DNA from: Dysgonomonas gadei ATCC BAA-286
GTDB taxonomy: Bacteria; Bacteroidota; Bacteroidia; Bacteroidales; Dysgonomonadaceae
DNA length: 64,000 nt
NCBI RefSeq assembly: GCF_000213555.1
Contig: NZ_GL891983.1
Coordinates: 91,816 to 155,815 of the forward strand
Direction: 5' to 3'
The position numbers and the translations under genes are program-made. Below the pieces are notes generated by a model. That model did no database searches, was not told the DNA's origin, and saw only the letters and a program-made list of their open reading frames with translations. Shown piece by piece: positions 9,721 through 17,597 of this stretch. The first letter of the stretch is position 1; every line of letters starts with the position of its first letter.

Positions 9721-9746
9721 AAGAGTACCACCAACGTGGCACTCTT
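9721..9746. terminator. Bidirectional terminator between the lipoprotein and EF-G genes
   Basis: An 11-bp stem (arms 9721-9731 and 9736-9746, 4-nt loop) with one A-C mismatch on the plus strand that becomes G-U on the minus strand. A T-rich run follows on both strands, and the hairpin sits between two convergent genes. Confidence 0.8.
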
Positions 9747-9771
9747 TTCTTCTTTATTATATTCAGATTGA

Positions 9772-11931
9772 TCAATCTTCCTCTTTCTGACTTGACTCGT
9801 ACTCTTTCAACAGCTTGTCCTGAACATCAGACGGCACAAGTTCATAACTTGCAAACTTCATTGTAAACGAAGCCCGGCCTCCGGTCAGTGAACTAAGCGA
9901 AATGGAATAGTTAGCCATTTCTTTCAGCGGCACTTTAGCATTCAGTATCTCTATACCCCTGTCACTTTCCATTCCCATAATCATGGCACGGCGGTTCTGG
10001 AGGTCTCCCATCACATCCCCCATCCTATCCGATGGAACAGTTACTGTCACATCATAGATAGGTTCAAGGATCTTCGGGCCTGCATTCTTAAATGCTTCGC
10101 TAAACGCATTTCGTCCGGCAAGCATGAATGAAATTTCATTCGAATCTACCGGGTGCATCTTTCCATCATAAACAATCACACGAACATCACGCGCGTATGA
10201 GCCGGTAAGAGGCCCCTGCTCCAGACGCGACATCACACCTTTCAATATAGCCGGCAGGAAGCGCGCGTCGATAGCGCCTCCGACAATACTACTGACAAAG
10301 ACAAGCTTGCCACCCCAATCGAGATCGTAAGTCTGCACATCTCGTGACTGCACCTTAAATTCCTGTCCGTTAAACTTATACGTTTCCGGCAATGGCATAC
10401 CATCCACATATGGTTCTACGATCAAATGCACTTCTCCGAACTGCCCGGCACCTCCCGACTGCTTCTTATGACGGTAATCCGCGCGTGCGGACTTTGTTAT
10501 GGTTTCACGATACGGAATCTTAGGTTCGGAATAAACAATGCCTATCTTATCGTTATTTTCTATTCTCCATTTCAATGTTTTCAGATGGAATTCACCTTGT
10601 CCGGATACGATAAGCTGCTTCAACTCCTTCGAGTTTTCAATCATCCATGTAGGGTCTTCCTCATGCATACGTTGCAACACCTCGTTCATCTTCTCCGTAT
10701 CTTTCTCATTTTCAGCCTTTATAGCGCGACGATATTTAGGGTCCGGATATTTTATGAAATTGAACTTGTTATCTGTGCCTTTTGCATTTAAAGTATTACC
10801 TGTACGTACATCTTTGAGCTTCACTGCTGCCCCGATATCTCCGGCTACCAGCTCTTCTATTTTTGTACGCTGCTGTCCGGCCGGACAGAAAATCTGGCCG
10901 ATACGTTCTTTCGAACCTCTGTCGGCATTTATCAGGTCGTCTCCTTCATGTACTTTACCGCTCATTACCTTAAAGTAAGAAACTTCTCCTACATGCGGCT
11001 CAACCATTGTTTTAAAGAAGAACAGGCTGGCCGGTGCTTCCGAATCGGGCTTCACTTCCACTCCTTCGGTATTCACAGGGGCAGGCTGGTCGCGCACGTA
11101 AGGTACTACATTACCAAGGAATTCCATTGTACGGCGCACACACATATCTTTTTCTGCAGATACGCAGAATACCGGGAACAAATCCCTGTTTACCAACCCC
11201 CAACGTATACCCATACGCATCTCGTCTTCGGTCAGCGTGCCTTGTTCAAAGAATTTCTCCATCAGGGACTCTTCGTTTTCCGCAGCTGCCTCTATCAGTT
11301 TTTGCTGCAATTCGGCTGCCTTATCTAATTCTTCGGCAGGTATATCGAGAACCTCCGGAACACCACCTTCAGGCTTCCATCGGAACATTTTAAATTTCAA
11401 AACATCAACAACAGCATTGAAACCTTCCCCACAATTGATCGGGTATTGTACCAATACAGCCTTTTCGCCATAATCGGCTTTAAGTTGAGAAACCACATTT
11501 TCAAAGTCTGCCTTTGGATGATCTAGTTGGTTGACAATAAAAATCACCGGTTTCTTAAATTTTTGAGTATATCTCAATTGGTTTATGGTACCTACTTCCA
11601 TACCATACTGGGCATTCAGCACCATCAGTGCTGTATCTGTAACATTTAACGAAGTAACTACATTTCCGACAAAATCATCTGATCCCGGACAATCAATAAA
11701 GTTAAGTTTTCTATTCATCCATTCCACAGAGAAAATGCTGGAAAAAACGGAATATCCGTATTCTTTTTCCACGGGGAAATAGTCCGAGACAGTATTTCCG
11801 TCCTTAACACTTCCTCTGCGTTTTATGACACCCGCTTCGTAGAGCATGGCTTCGGCGAGAGTGGTTTTGCCCGCTCCCGAACTACCAAGAATAGCTATGT
11901 TCTTGATTTCTTGTGTTTGGTAAGTTCTCAT
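9772..11931 (-). CDS. fusA: Elongation factor G paralogue (EF-G2 type), catalytic His replaced
   Basis: An EF-G family translational GTPase of 719 residues with all five EF-G domains. The P-loop is GSSGAGKT (16-23). Switch I ends in EYGYS instead of ERGIT. The G3 motif is DCPGSDDF (80-87) instead of DTPGHVDF, so the catalytic switch II His is Ser84. G4 is NQLD (134-137) rather than NKMD. Domain IV (QSGGAGQFGEVHLIVEP) and domain V (SISLSSLTGGRASFTMKF) are well kept. A GTPase-deficient EF-G2 is known in Bacteroides, and these changes fit that class. The canonical EF-G gene would be elsewhere. It is monocistronic, with its own upstream region and terminator. It is most likely a slow, low-energy translocation factor used during starvation; this role is inferred from the family. 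Confidence 0.9.
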   Translation of the reverse strand: MRTYQTQEIKNIAILGSSGAGKTTLAEAMLYEAGVIKRRGSVKDGNTVSDYFPVEKEYGYSVFSSIFSVEWMNRKLNFIDCPGSDDFVGNVVTSLNVTDTALMVLNAQYGMEVGTINQLRYTQKFKKPVIFIVNQLDHPKADFENVVSQLKADYGEKAVLVQYPINCGEGFNAVVDVLKFKMFRWKPEGGVPEVLDIPAEELDKAAELQQKLIEAAAENEESLMEKFFEQGTLTEDEMRMGIRWGLVNRDLFPVFCVSAEKDMCVRRTMEFLGNVVPYVRDQPAPVNTEGVEVKPDSEAPASLFFFKTMVEPHVGEVSYFKVMSGKVHEGDDLINADRGSKERIGQIFCPAGQQRTKIEELVAGDIGAAVKLKDVRTGNTLNAKGTDNKFNFIKYPDPKYRRAIKAENEKDTEKMNEVLQRMHEEDPTWMIENSKELKQLIVSGQGEFHLKTLKWRIENNDKIGIVYSEPKIPYRETITKSARADYRHKKQSGGAGQFGEVHLIVEPYVDGMPLPETYKFNGQEFKVQSRDVQTYDLDWGGKLVFVSSIVGGAIDARFLPAILKGVMSRLEQGPLTGSYARDVRVIVYDGKMHPVDSNEISFMLAGRNAFSEAFKNAGPKILEPIYDVTVTVPSDRMGDVMGDLQNRRAMIMGMESDRGIEILNAKVPLKEMANYSISLSSLTGGRASFTMKFASYELVPSDVQDKLLKEYESSQKEED

Positions 11932-12407
11932 GGCTAAAAATGTTTTACATGGTTAATATTATTATACCTTTTACCAAAATAGCCTCATTTTGAGGCGATA
12001 TTTCCAAAATTAGTGAAATGTTTTGAGGATATTATCATTTTTAGTATGCTAAATATCATAACATGTTAAAAAATATCTATTCTTCATCCCGTTTTCATAT
12101 CTATGCTTACTACTATCCAAGATAAAAAGATGAAAATCAATATAAATAACTACTCTTCGAGATGATTTTATGCCCTTAAAAGGTAACAAAGGTTACACTA
12201 TTTCACTCATTTGCTAATATGCTAATCTACAAATTTACGAATCAATCTTTCAAAGAACTACAAGCTAACAGCTAAAGGCTACCAACTCCAACTATATAGA
12301 TAAAACTTTTCTTATGAATCACTCTCTATAAAGCATTATTTGCAAGGAATCACAGAAAAGGCAGCTATCATCTGGCAGAACAATTAAAAATATTTTTTAA
12401 AATAATT
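11932..12407. other. Long intergenic region between EF-G and tetR
   Basis: No gene is visible in this stretch. It holds a minus-strand -7 box (TAATTTTG at 12005-12012) for the EF-G gene, and a small leader hairpin around 11982-11995 (GCCTC/GAGGC). There is a GTAACAAAGGTTAC palindrome at 12183-12196. A run of related words (GCTAATATGCTAATC, GCTAACAGCTAAAGGCT) around 12212-12285 resembles other intergenic filler in this window. Confidence 0.5.
12176..12200. repeat. GTAACAAAGGTTAC dispersed palindrome, copy 1
   Basis: The core GTAAC-AAAG-GTTAC is an inverted repeat. Three more copies lie at 47376, 47485 and 47597, all intergenic. Confidence 0.6.
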
Positions 12408-12427
12408 ATTTAATCATTTGATTAAAT
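12408..12427 (+). promoter_or_regulatory. Probable TetR operator overlapping the -33 box
   Basis: A perfect 8-bp dyad, ATTTAATC-ATTT-GATTAAAT, lies 45 bp before the tetR start. Its centre supplies TTTG (12417-12420), 20 bp upstream of the -7 box TACATTTG. A bound dimer would block the promoter, as in other autoregulated TetR systems. Confidence 0.55.
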
Positions 12428-12440
12428 CAAAAATTCAATC

Positions 12441-12448
12441 TACATTTG
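12441..12448 (+). promoter_or_regulatory. -7 box of the tetR-efflux operon promoter
   Basis: TACATTTG matches TAnnTTTG, with a TTTG -33 element at 12417-12420 at 20-bp spacing. This is the best full promoter in the window. It would drive tetR and the downstream tolC-hlyD-ABC genes. Confidence 0.65.
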
Positions 12449-12472
12449 CATCACAACAATAATAATTTACTT

Positions 12473-13093
12473 ATGGAAAAAGATATATCGACAGAAGAAA
12501 AAATAAAGGAAGCTGCCCGAAAAGTGTTTCAGGAAAAAGGATACTGACAAGCCCGAACACGTGATATAGCCGACGAAGCAGGTATAAATCTGGCATTACT
12601 TAATTATTATTTCCGCAGCAAAGAGAAACTGTTCGATATAATAATGGAAGAAAGTATGCAACAAATGTTCGGACTGATAGTTGGCGTTGTCAATAATGAA
12701 AGCATCGGACTCTCTCAGAAAATAGACTTGATTGCAAACCGTTATGTAGATTCTCTTTTAGAAAATCCCAATTTACCATTATTTGTATTAAGTGAAATAC
12801 AAGCCAATCCAAAGAAGCTGATAGAAAAAATCGGGATTTCAGAGAATCTCATAAAAAATAATTACTTCTACAAGCAGATACAGGAACAGATGGATAAGAA
12901 AGGAATAAAAGGGATTGCTCCGCTTCAAATCTTTATAAACATCGTATCAATGACTGTGTTCCCAATTGTAGGCAAACCCTTATTGATAAGTATACATAGT
13001 CCGATGACTGAAGATGATTATACCAACTTTATCAATGAGCGCCGGAAACTTGTTCCACAATGGATAAAAATGATGTTGAAAATAGACGAATAA
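12473..13093 (+). pseudogene. TetR-family repressor with in-frame TGA at codon 25
   Basis: The frame opens with MEKDISTEEKIKEAARKVFQ, runs to ...EKGY, then meets TGA at 12545-12547. It continues in the same frame as QARTRDIADEAGINLALLNY and on to the stop at 13093, giving 206 codons in total. The part after the stop contains the recognition helix (TRDIADEAGI...NYYFRSKEKLFD) and the usual ligand-binding helices, all otherwise intact. A single nonsense change therefore separates helix 1 from the rest of the HTH. The ATG at 12644 could start a fragment lacking the DNA-binding domain. The gene sits at the head of the efflux operon and would normally repress it. It may be a true recent mutation or a base error in the assembly. 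Confidence 0.85.
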
Positions 13094-13104
13094 TTACTGG
13101 AATT

Positions 13105-14364
13105 ATGAAAAAATACCTGTTACTTTTTTTATTTTCAATCCCATCCCTGGCTTTCCCTCAGGCAACTCTCCCGCTTGAGGTTTGTCATCAGAAAGCAAAA
13201 GCAAACTACCCGCTTATCAGACGGTACGAGCTGATAGAGAAATCGAAAGAGTATAATCTATCGAATGCAGGGAAGGGATATCTGCCTCAGTTCTCATTGT
13301 CGGCAAAAGCATCTTATCAGTCGGAAGTAACCAAAATACCAATTTCCGTTCCGAGGATAGATATCAAAGGGTTAAGCAAAGACCAGTATTCTGCAACGAT
13401 AGATATTACCCAGACTATCTGGGACGGAGGAGCAATAGGCTCAAAAAAAGAGATAGCCAATGCAAATGCCGATGTAGAGAAAAAGCAACTGGATGTAGAC
13501 CTTTATACAATAAACGACAGGGTCAATCAATTGTATTTCGGTATTTTATTACTCGATGCCAGATTAAAGCAAAATGACCTTTTACAGGATGAATTGCAGC
13601 GAAATTACAACCTGGTTTCGTCCTATATTCAAAATGGGATAGCCAATCAGGCCGATCTGGATGCTATTAAAGTAGAGCAGTTGAAAACTGTGCAAAACAA
13701 AACACAATTGCTGTCGAACAGAAAGTCTTATCTGGATATGTTAGCGCTGTTAATAGGAGAGAATCTGGATAAAAGTACCACATTACAAAAACCGGAGGGG
13801 GAAGACCTGATAATTTCATCACAAGTGAATCGCCCTGAACTGGAGCTTTTCGATGCACAACTCAACAGCCTTGAAACACAAAAAAGATCAATTAAAACAA
13901 GCTATATGCCAAAGTTGGGTTTATTCCTTACGGGAGGTTATGGCAAGCCGGGATTGAATATGCTGGATAATGATTTCTCTCCCTATTATATCGGGGGAGT
14001 CCGTTTGTCATGGAACTTCGGAAGCCTTTACACTCAAAAAAACGATAAAAAGCTGATAGAAATTAATCAGGATAACGTTCTTACTCAGCGTGAGACTTTT
14101 CTTTTCAATACAAATCTGGAAACTACCCAAGAACGACAGGAGATAGAAAAGAACCGGGATTTATTGAAGTACGATGATGAAATAATCTCGCTCCGCAACA
14201 GTGTAAAACGTGCAGCAGAGGCTAAGGTCGCCAATGGAACACTGACTGTTACCGACCTGATGCGCGAAGTAAATAATGAAGATATGGCTAAGCAGGATAA
14301 AATACAACACGAAATAGAACTGCTGTTATCTATATATAATCTGAAATATACAACAAATAACTAA
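13105..14364 (+). CDS. TolC-family outer membrane protein of the ABC efflux operon
   Basis: Outer-membrane channel component, 419 residues from the ATG at 13105. That start begins the signal peptide (KKYLLLFLFSIPSLAFPQA). An upstream in-frame start at 13060 lies inside tetR and is unlikely. Two OEP-type repeats are visible: the TIWDGGAIGSKKEIANANAD pattern of TolC proteins in the first half, and VRLSWNFGSLYTQKNDKK in the second. It follows tetR by 11 nt and is 4 nt from the HlyD gene, so the three are one transcription unit. Partners are the HlyD adaptor and the YbhFSR-like ABC proteins downstream. Substrates are probably hydrophobic drugs or bile-type compounds, judging from the family. Confidence 0.87.
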   Translation: MKKYLLLFLFSIPSLAFPQATLPLEVCHQKAKANYPLIRRYELIEKSKEYNLSNAGKGYLPQFSLSAKASYQSEVTKIPISVPRIDIKGLSKDQYSATIDITQTIWDGGAIGSKKEIANANADVEKKQLDVDLYTINDRVNQLYFGILLLDARLKQNDLLQDELQRNYNLVSSYIQNGIANQADLDAIKVEQLKTVQNKTQLLSNRKSYLDMLALLIGENLDKSTTLQKPEGEDLIISSQVNRPELELFDAQLNSLETQKRSIKTSYMPKLGLFLTGGYGKPGLNMLDNDFSPYYIGGVRLSWNFGSLYTQKNDKKLIEINQDNVLTQRETFLFNTNLETTQERQEIEKNRDLLKYDDEIISLRNSVKRAAEAKVANGTLTVTDLMREVNNEDMAKQDKIQHEIELLLSIYNLKYTTNN

Positions 14365-14368
14365 TCGC

Positions 14369-15268
14369 ATGAATACAATAAAAAATATACTTTACTTCAG
14401 TTTTGTCATCCTTTTATCAGCTTGTGGCAGGGGTAATGGCGACTATGATGCATCGGGCGTATTTGAAACAACCGAAGTAATTGTCTCTGCCGAAGCAAAC
14501 GGAAAGATAATGCAATTGGATATTACAGAAGGCCAGCTCCTTGATGCAGGAAGGGAAATAGGTTATATAGACACTGTACAGCTATATCTGAAAAAGATGC
14601 AGCTGCTGGCCAATATGAAATCGGTAAAAACCCGTTATACAGATGTACCCCGCCAGATAGCAGCCACAAAACAACAAATAGCAACTCAAAGAAATGAACT
14701 CAAACGTTTCGAAAATCTGGTAAAGTCCAATGCCGCCAATCAGAAACAAGTAGATGACATCAATGCTCAGATACTGGTATTGGAAAGGCAGCTGGCTGCA
14801 CAAACCGAGACTTTGGAAAACTCTAACAGAGGAGTATCCGAAGAAAGTACAGGGCTGGATATACAGGTTGCCCAATTGAACGACCAATTACAGAAATCCA
14901 TTGTTACAAGCCCGATAAAAGGGACTGTACTATCCAAATACGCAGAACAGGGAGAACTGGCAACCCAAGGCAGAGTCCTATTCAAGATTGCCGATATGGA
15001 TAATATGTTTCTGCGGGCATATATCACCTCCGGTCAGCTTACCGAAGTAAAAATAGGGCAACAGGTCAGGGTATTCGCCGACTTCGGAGAAAAAGACATG
15101 AAAGAGTACGCAGGCACAATTACATGGATATCGGATAAATCAGAATTCACTCCAAAAACCATTCAGACCAGGGACGAACGCGCCAATCTGGTCTATGCGG
15201 TAAAAATAGCCGTAAAGAACGATGGTTACCTCAAAAAAGGAATGTATGGAGAGCTGAAACTGAACTGA
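14369..15268 (+). CDS. HlyD/YbhG-family membrane-fusion adaptor lipoprotein
   Basis: Adaptor subunit linking ABC permeases to TolC, 299 residues. The lipoprotein signal ends in VILLSACG. The first barrel-sandwich half contains EVIVSAEANGKIMQLDITEG. A coiled-coil hairpin covers about residues 80-170 (TKQQIATQRNELKRFENLV, then VLERQLAAQTETLENS). The second lipoyl-like half contains SPIKGTVLSKYAEQGELATQG. A beta-barrel ends in VKNDGYLKKGMYGELKLN. The length and order match E. coli YbhG. It follows the tolC gene directly, while its ABC partners start 1.4 kb downstream after an accessory insertion. Confidence 0.88.
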   Translation: MNTIKNILYFSFVILLSACGRGNGDYDASGVFETTEVIVSAEANGKIMQLDITEGQLLDAGREIGYIDTVQLYLKKMQLLANMKSVKTRYTDVPRQIAATKQQIATQRNELKRFENLVKSNAANQKQVDDINAQILVLERQLAAQTETLENSNRGVSEESTGLDIQVAQLNDQLQKSIVTSPIKGTVLSKYAEQGELATQGRVLFKIADMDNMFLRAYITSGQLTEVKIGQQVRVFADFGEKDMKEYAGTITWISDKSEFTPKTIQTRDERANLVYAVKIAVKNDGYLKKGMYGELKLN

Positions 15269-15320
15269 AATCAGCATAATCCTGAGATCCTGAATTGACA
15301 TATAAGGATACCGGTTTCAT

Positions 15321-15450
15321 CGGGAAATAGCATCTGTTTGTCGATTTTTCATTGCCTGTAAACTATAGCGGACATATTTTTATATCGGGAACTAATAAAA
15401 CATATTCTTACGGAAAGATGCTTTAAAGATAAGCATCCGTTTAAAAGAAG
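15321..15450 (+). repeat. Decayed copy of the upstream region and first codons of the LiaF-like gene (51356-51490)
   Basis: About 130 bp align at roughly 80% identity by eye with 51356-51490, from CGGGAAATAG through the start codon into the reading frame. Here the start codon is ACG (15410-15412), followed by ERCFKDKHPFKRRS where the intact gene has ERNFKDKHLFKRGN. The homology stops near the winged-helix gene. It is a fossil of a duplication and could still supply regulatory DNA. Confidence 0.75.
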
Positions 15451-15480
15451 AAGTTGTGGAATCTTGAAATTTTATTGCAT

Positions 15481-15687
15481 ATGTTGAATAATCTTATTGG
15501 TGCTGATGCCGGATTAGTATGGCAATTACTCTGCGAAAGGGGTATGATGACAATTGATGACATAGAAAAAATAACAGGTTACAGGCAGATGTATGTATAT
15601 CTCACCCTCGGCTGGCTTTCGAGGGAAAATAAGATTCATTATCTGGAAAAGAATGACATTCTGTATGTCGAGTTAGTAACTGTTTAA
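15481..15687 (+). CDS. Small winged helix-turn-helix protein (DUF2582-like)
   Basis: A 68-residue protein from the ATG at 15481. An in-frame TTG at 15454 would add nine residues, but most of that extension is not family-like. The segment IGADAGLVWQLLCERGMMTIDDIEKITG, followed by a second helix pair LGWLSRENKI and a short wing, matches the small Bacteroidetes winged-helix family PF10771. Its role is unknown, and DNA or protein binding is only inferred from the fold. It lies between the hlyD gene and the ABC ATPase genes, directly after a decayed copy of the LiaF-like gene's 5' region. It was probably added to the operon later. Confidence 0.7.
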   Translation: MLNNLIGADAGLVWQLLCERGMMTIDDIEKITGYRQMYVYLTLGWLSRENKIHYLEKNDILYVELVTV

Positions 15688-15897
15688 ATTTTAGAGGTAT
15701 TCTACTATGCGTTATTTTGAGATAGCTTTTTAGAAGCAGTTTGAGTTATAACGGAGTAATTTGACTATTATGAGCGTAGTGTTTCGGTGTAGCCGACGGA
15801 AGGAGGCAGCCGCAACGCGAAGCTTCTGCTACTTACCTCTAAACTGTTAAAATTCTGCATAAATAGAAATCCTGTTTATCTATATTGCAAAAACATT

Positions 15898-16554
15898 ATG
15901 GCAAAGTACAACACAGAATTGACAGAAAAGATTGTAAGCCTGCTTGAAGACGAGTTTTTCACCGTGTCGCAGGTATGTAAGGCAACAGGCATCAGCCGTG
16001 AGACATATTATTGCTGGATGAATACCAGAGGCGATTTCCGCAGCGAAGTGGAACAGGCGGTAGCGCGCCGCGAAGCCGAACTGATGACGATGGTGCATGC
16101 TTCGCTGAAAAAGAAACTTGAAGGCTATTACACCACGGTAGAAAAAGACATCTATGTCCCCGATGGGCATACAGGTGAACTTGTTTTCAAGCAAAAGACT
16201 GTTACAAAGAAGGAATGCCCGCCCGACCTTCGCACAATAAAGATGTTGCTTGACAGGCAGGATAAGAATAGCCCCTCCCGATCTCCCCGGGGGGATGAGA
16301 AAGCCGCTAAAGAATGCACAATGAAGGATGAAGCCGGAACTCTGGAAAAAATAGAAGAAGCAGATAATAGTATAGAGCAAAAACAGGTGGAAGAAATATT
16401 GGAAACCTGCGCGGAGGCCCTCACAGAATTTCCCCCGAAAAACGAACATATAAAAAAGGATATGCAAATACTTACATCTTCACAAAAAAGAAAAGCCGAA
16501 CACAAAAAGAAGAAAAATAAGGCCCTGCGGGCAGTTATAAGTGATGAGTTTTAA
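15898..16554 (+). CDS. Terminase-small-subunit-like HTH protein (copy 1)
   Basis: A 218-residue protein with an N-terminal helix-turn-helix (about residues 20-45: FTVSQVCKATGISRETYYCWM), like the HTH of phage terminase small subunits and insertion-element transposases. A conserved middle follows (LKKKLEGYY...VEKDIYVPDGHTG...KKECPPDLRTIKMLLDRQD), then a low-complexity charged tail ending in Lys-rich KRKAEHKKKKNKALR. A paralogue with the same layout lies at 47720-48430. No large terminase, portal or other phage gene is near either copy. These orphan genes may be remnants of or accessories to a mobile element, and the function is unknown. The gene separates hlyD from the ATPase genes of the efflux operon. 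Confidence 0.72.
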   Translation: MAKYNTELTEKIVSLLEDEFFTVSQVCKATGISRETYYCWMNTRGDFRSEVEQAVARREAELMTMVHASLKKKLEGYYTTVEKDIYVPDGHTGELVFKQKTVTKKECPPDLRTIKMLLDRQDKNSPSRSPRGDEKAAKECTMKDEAGTLEKIEEADNSIEQKQVEEILETCAEALTEFPPKNEHIKKDMQILTSSQKRKAEHKKKKNKALRAVISDEF

Positions 16555-16685
16555 GTAATAAGCGCTAACGCGCCACGACTGTTAACTGATGACTGCTAAC
16601 TGACAAAACTGTCAGATGTGTCAGGTTTTAACAAAAACAGATAAGTAATATAATTCAAACAGCTACTAAACAGTTACTTAAATAA
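16555..16685. repeat. Intergenic repeat-word filler
   Basis: Short related words (GTTAACTGATGACTGCTAACTG-like, split around 16578-16599) and a small ACTGTCAG/CTGTCAGATG motif occupy the gap before the ATPase gene. No gene is present. Similar text occurs at 19926-20012 and around 12212-12285. Confidence 0.45.
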
Positions 16686-17597
16686 ATGAAAGCTATCTCT
16701 GTACAAAATATAAGTAAAAAATACCGTGATATTCAGGCCCTGAACGATATCAGTTTCGATGTGGAACAAGGCGAGATATACGGTATTATCGGCCCCGACG
16801 GAGCCGGAAAGACAAGCCTTTTCCGTATCCTTACCACTTTACTTCTGGCTGATGGCGGTACAGCTACAGTCGACGGACTTGATGTAGTGAGGGACTATAA
16901 GGAGATACGCAATCATATTGGCTACATGCCGGGTAGATTTTCACTCTATCAGGATTTGACGGTGGAAGAGAATCTCGAATTCTTCGCTACCGTATTCAAT
17001 ACGACCATTCAGGAAAACTACCATCTGATAAAAGATATTTACCAACAAATAGAACCATTCAAAAACAGGAGAGCAGGCAAGTTATCGGGTGGTATGAAAC
17101 AAAAGCTGGCACTGAGTTGCGCCCTTATACATAAACCCGCCGTATTGTTCCTTGATGAGCCTACAACCGGAGTAGACCCGGTTTCTCGAAAGGAATTCTG
17201 GGAGATGCTCAGGAAACTGAAAGAACAGAATATCACCATTCTTGTATCTACTCCTTATATGGACGAGGCTACGCTTTGCGACCGTATCGCACTTATTCAG
17301 CAAGGCAGCTTTTTGCAGGTAGATACACCACAAAATATTATAGGCCGGTTTTCGGAGCCGTTATGGTCGGTAAAGAGTAATCAGATGTATCAGTTATTAA
17401 AAGATTTACGGCAATACGATAAGGTGAAGACCTGCTTCACATTTGGAGAAACACATCATATCACAGTCAACAATAATCTGACTGAGGCCGAACTGAAAGC
17501 CTTTTTGGCCGAAAAGCAACATAAGGATATAGAAATACATACCATTCAGGCAACTATTGAAGATTGTTACATGCAATTGGCTCAAAATAACGAATAA
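16686..17597 (+). CDS. ABC transporter ATPase, YbhF N-terminal-half-like
   Basis: Nucleotide-binding subunit of the efflux pump, 303 residues. Walker A is GPDGAGKT (36-43), the signature LSGGMKQ is canonical, and Walker B is VLFLDEPTTGVD. The switch region reads STPYMDEA, so the usual H-loop histidine is proline. E. coli YbhF carries two fused ATPase domains, and its N-terminal domain also has a normal signature and a degenerate H-loop. This gene corresponds to that half. It shares one base with the next gene (17597), so the two are translationally coupled. The last 80 residues form the C-terminal extension found in drug-type ABC-2 ATPases. Confidence 0.9.
   Translation: MKAISVQNISKKYRDIQALNDISFDVEQGEIYGIIGPDGAGKTSLFRILTTLLLADGGTATVDGLDVVRDYKEIRNHIGYMPGRFSLYQDLTVEENLEFFATVFNTTIQENYHLIKDIYQQIEPFKNRRAGKLSGGMKQKLALSCALIHKPAVLFLDEPTTGVDPVSRKEFWEMLRKLKEQNITILVSTPYMDEATLCDRIALIQQGSFLQVDTPQNIIGRFSEPLWSVKSNQMYQLLKDLRQYDKVKTCFTFGETHHITVNNNLTEAELKAFLAEKQHKDIEIHTIQATIEDCYMQLAQNNE

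Noticed and set aside
12545..12547. Recoding of the TGA in tetR (selenocysteine or alternative code)
   Set aside because: No selenocysteine-type insertion hairpin is apparent, TetR helices do not use selenocysteine, and other genes in the window use TGA as a normal stop.
15880..16467. A minus-strand ORF of 195 codons opposite the terminase-like HTH gene
   Set aside because: The plus-strand frame has an HTH motif and a paralogue in the window; the antisense frame is hydrophobic noise rich in Cys and Phe.
15898..16554. Prophage remnant because of the terminase-like protein
   Set aside because: No large terminase, portal, capsid, integrase or attachment sites are found near either copy.
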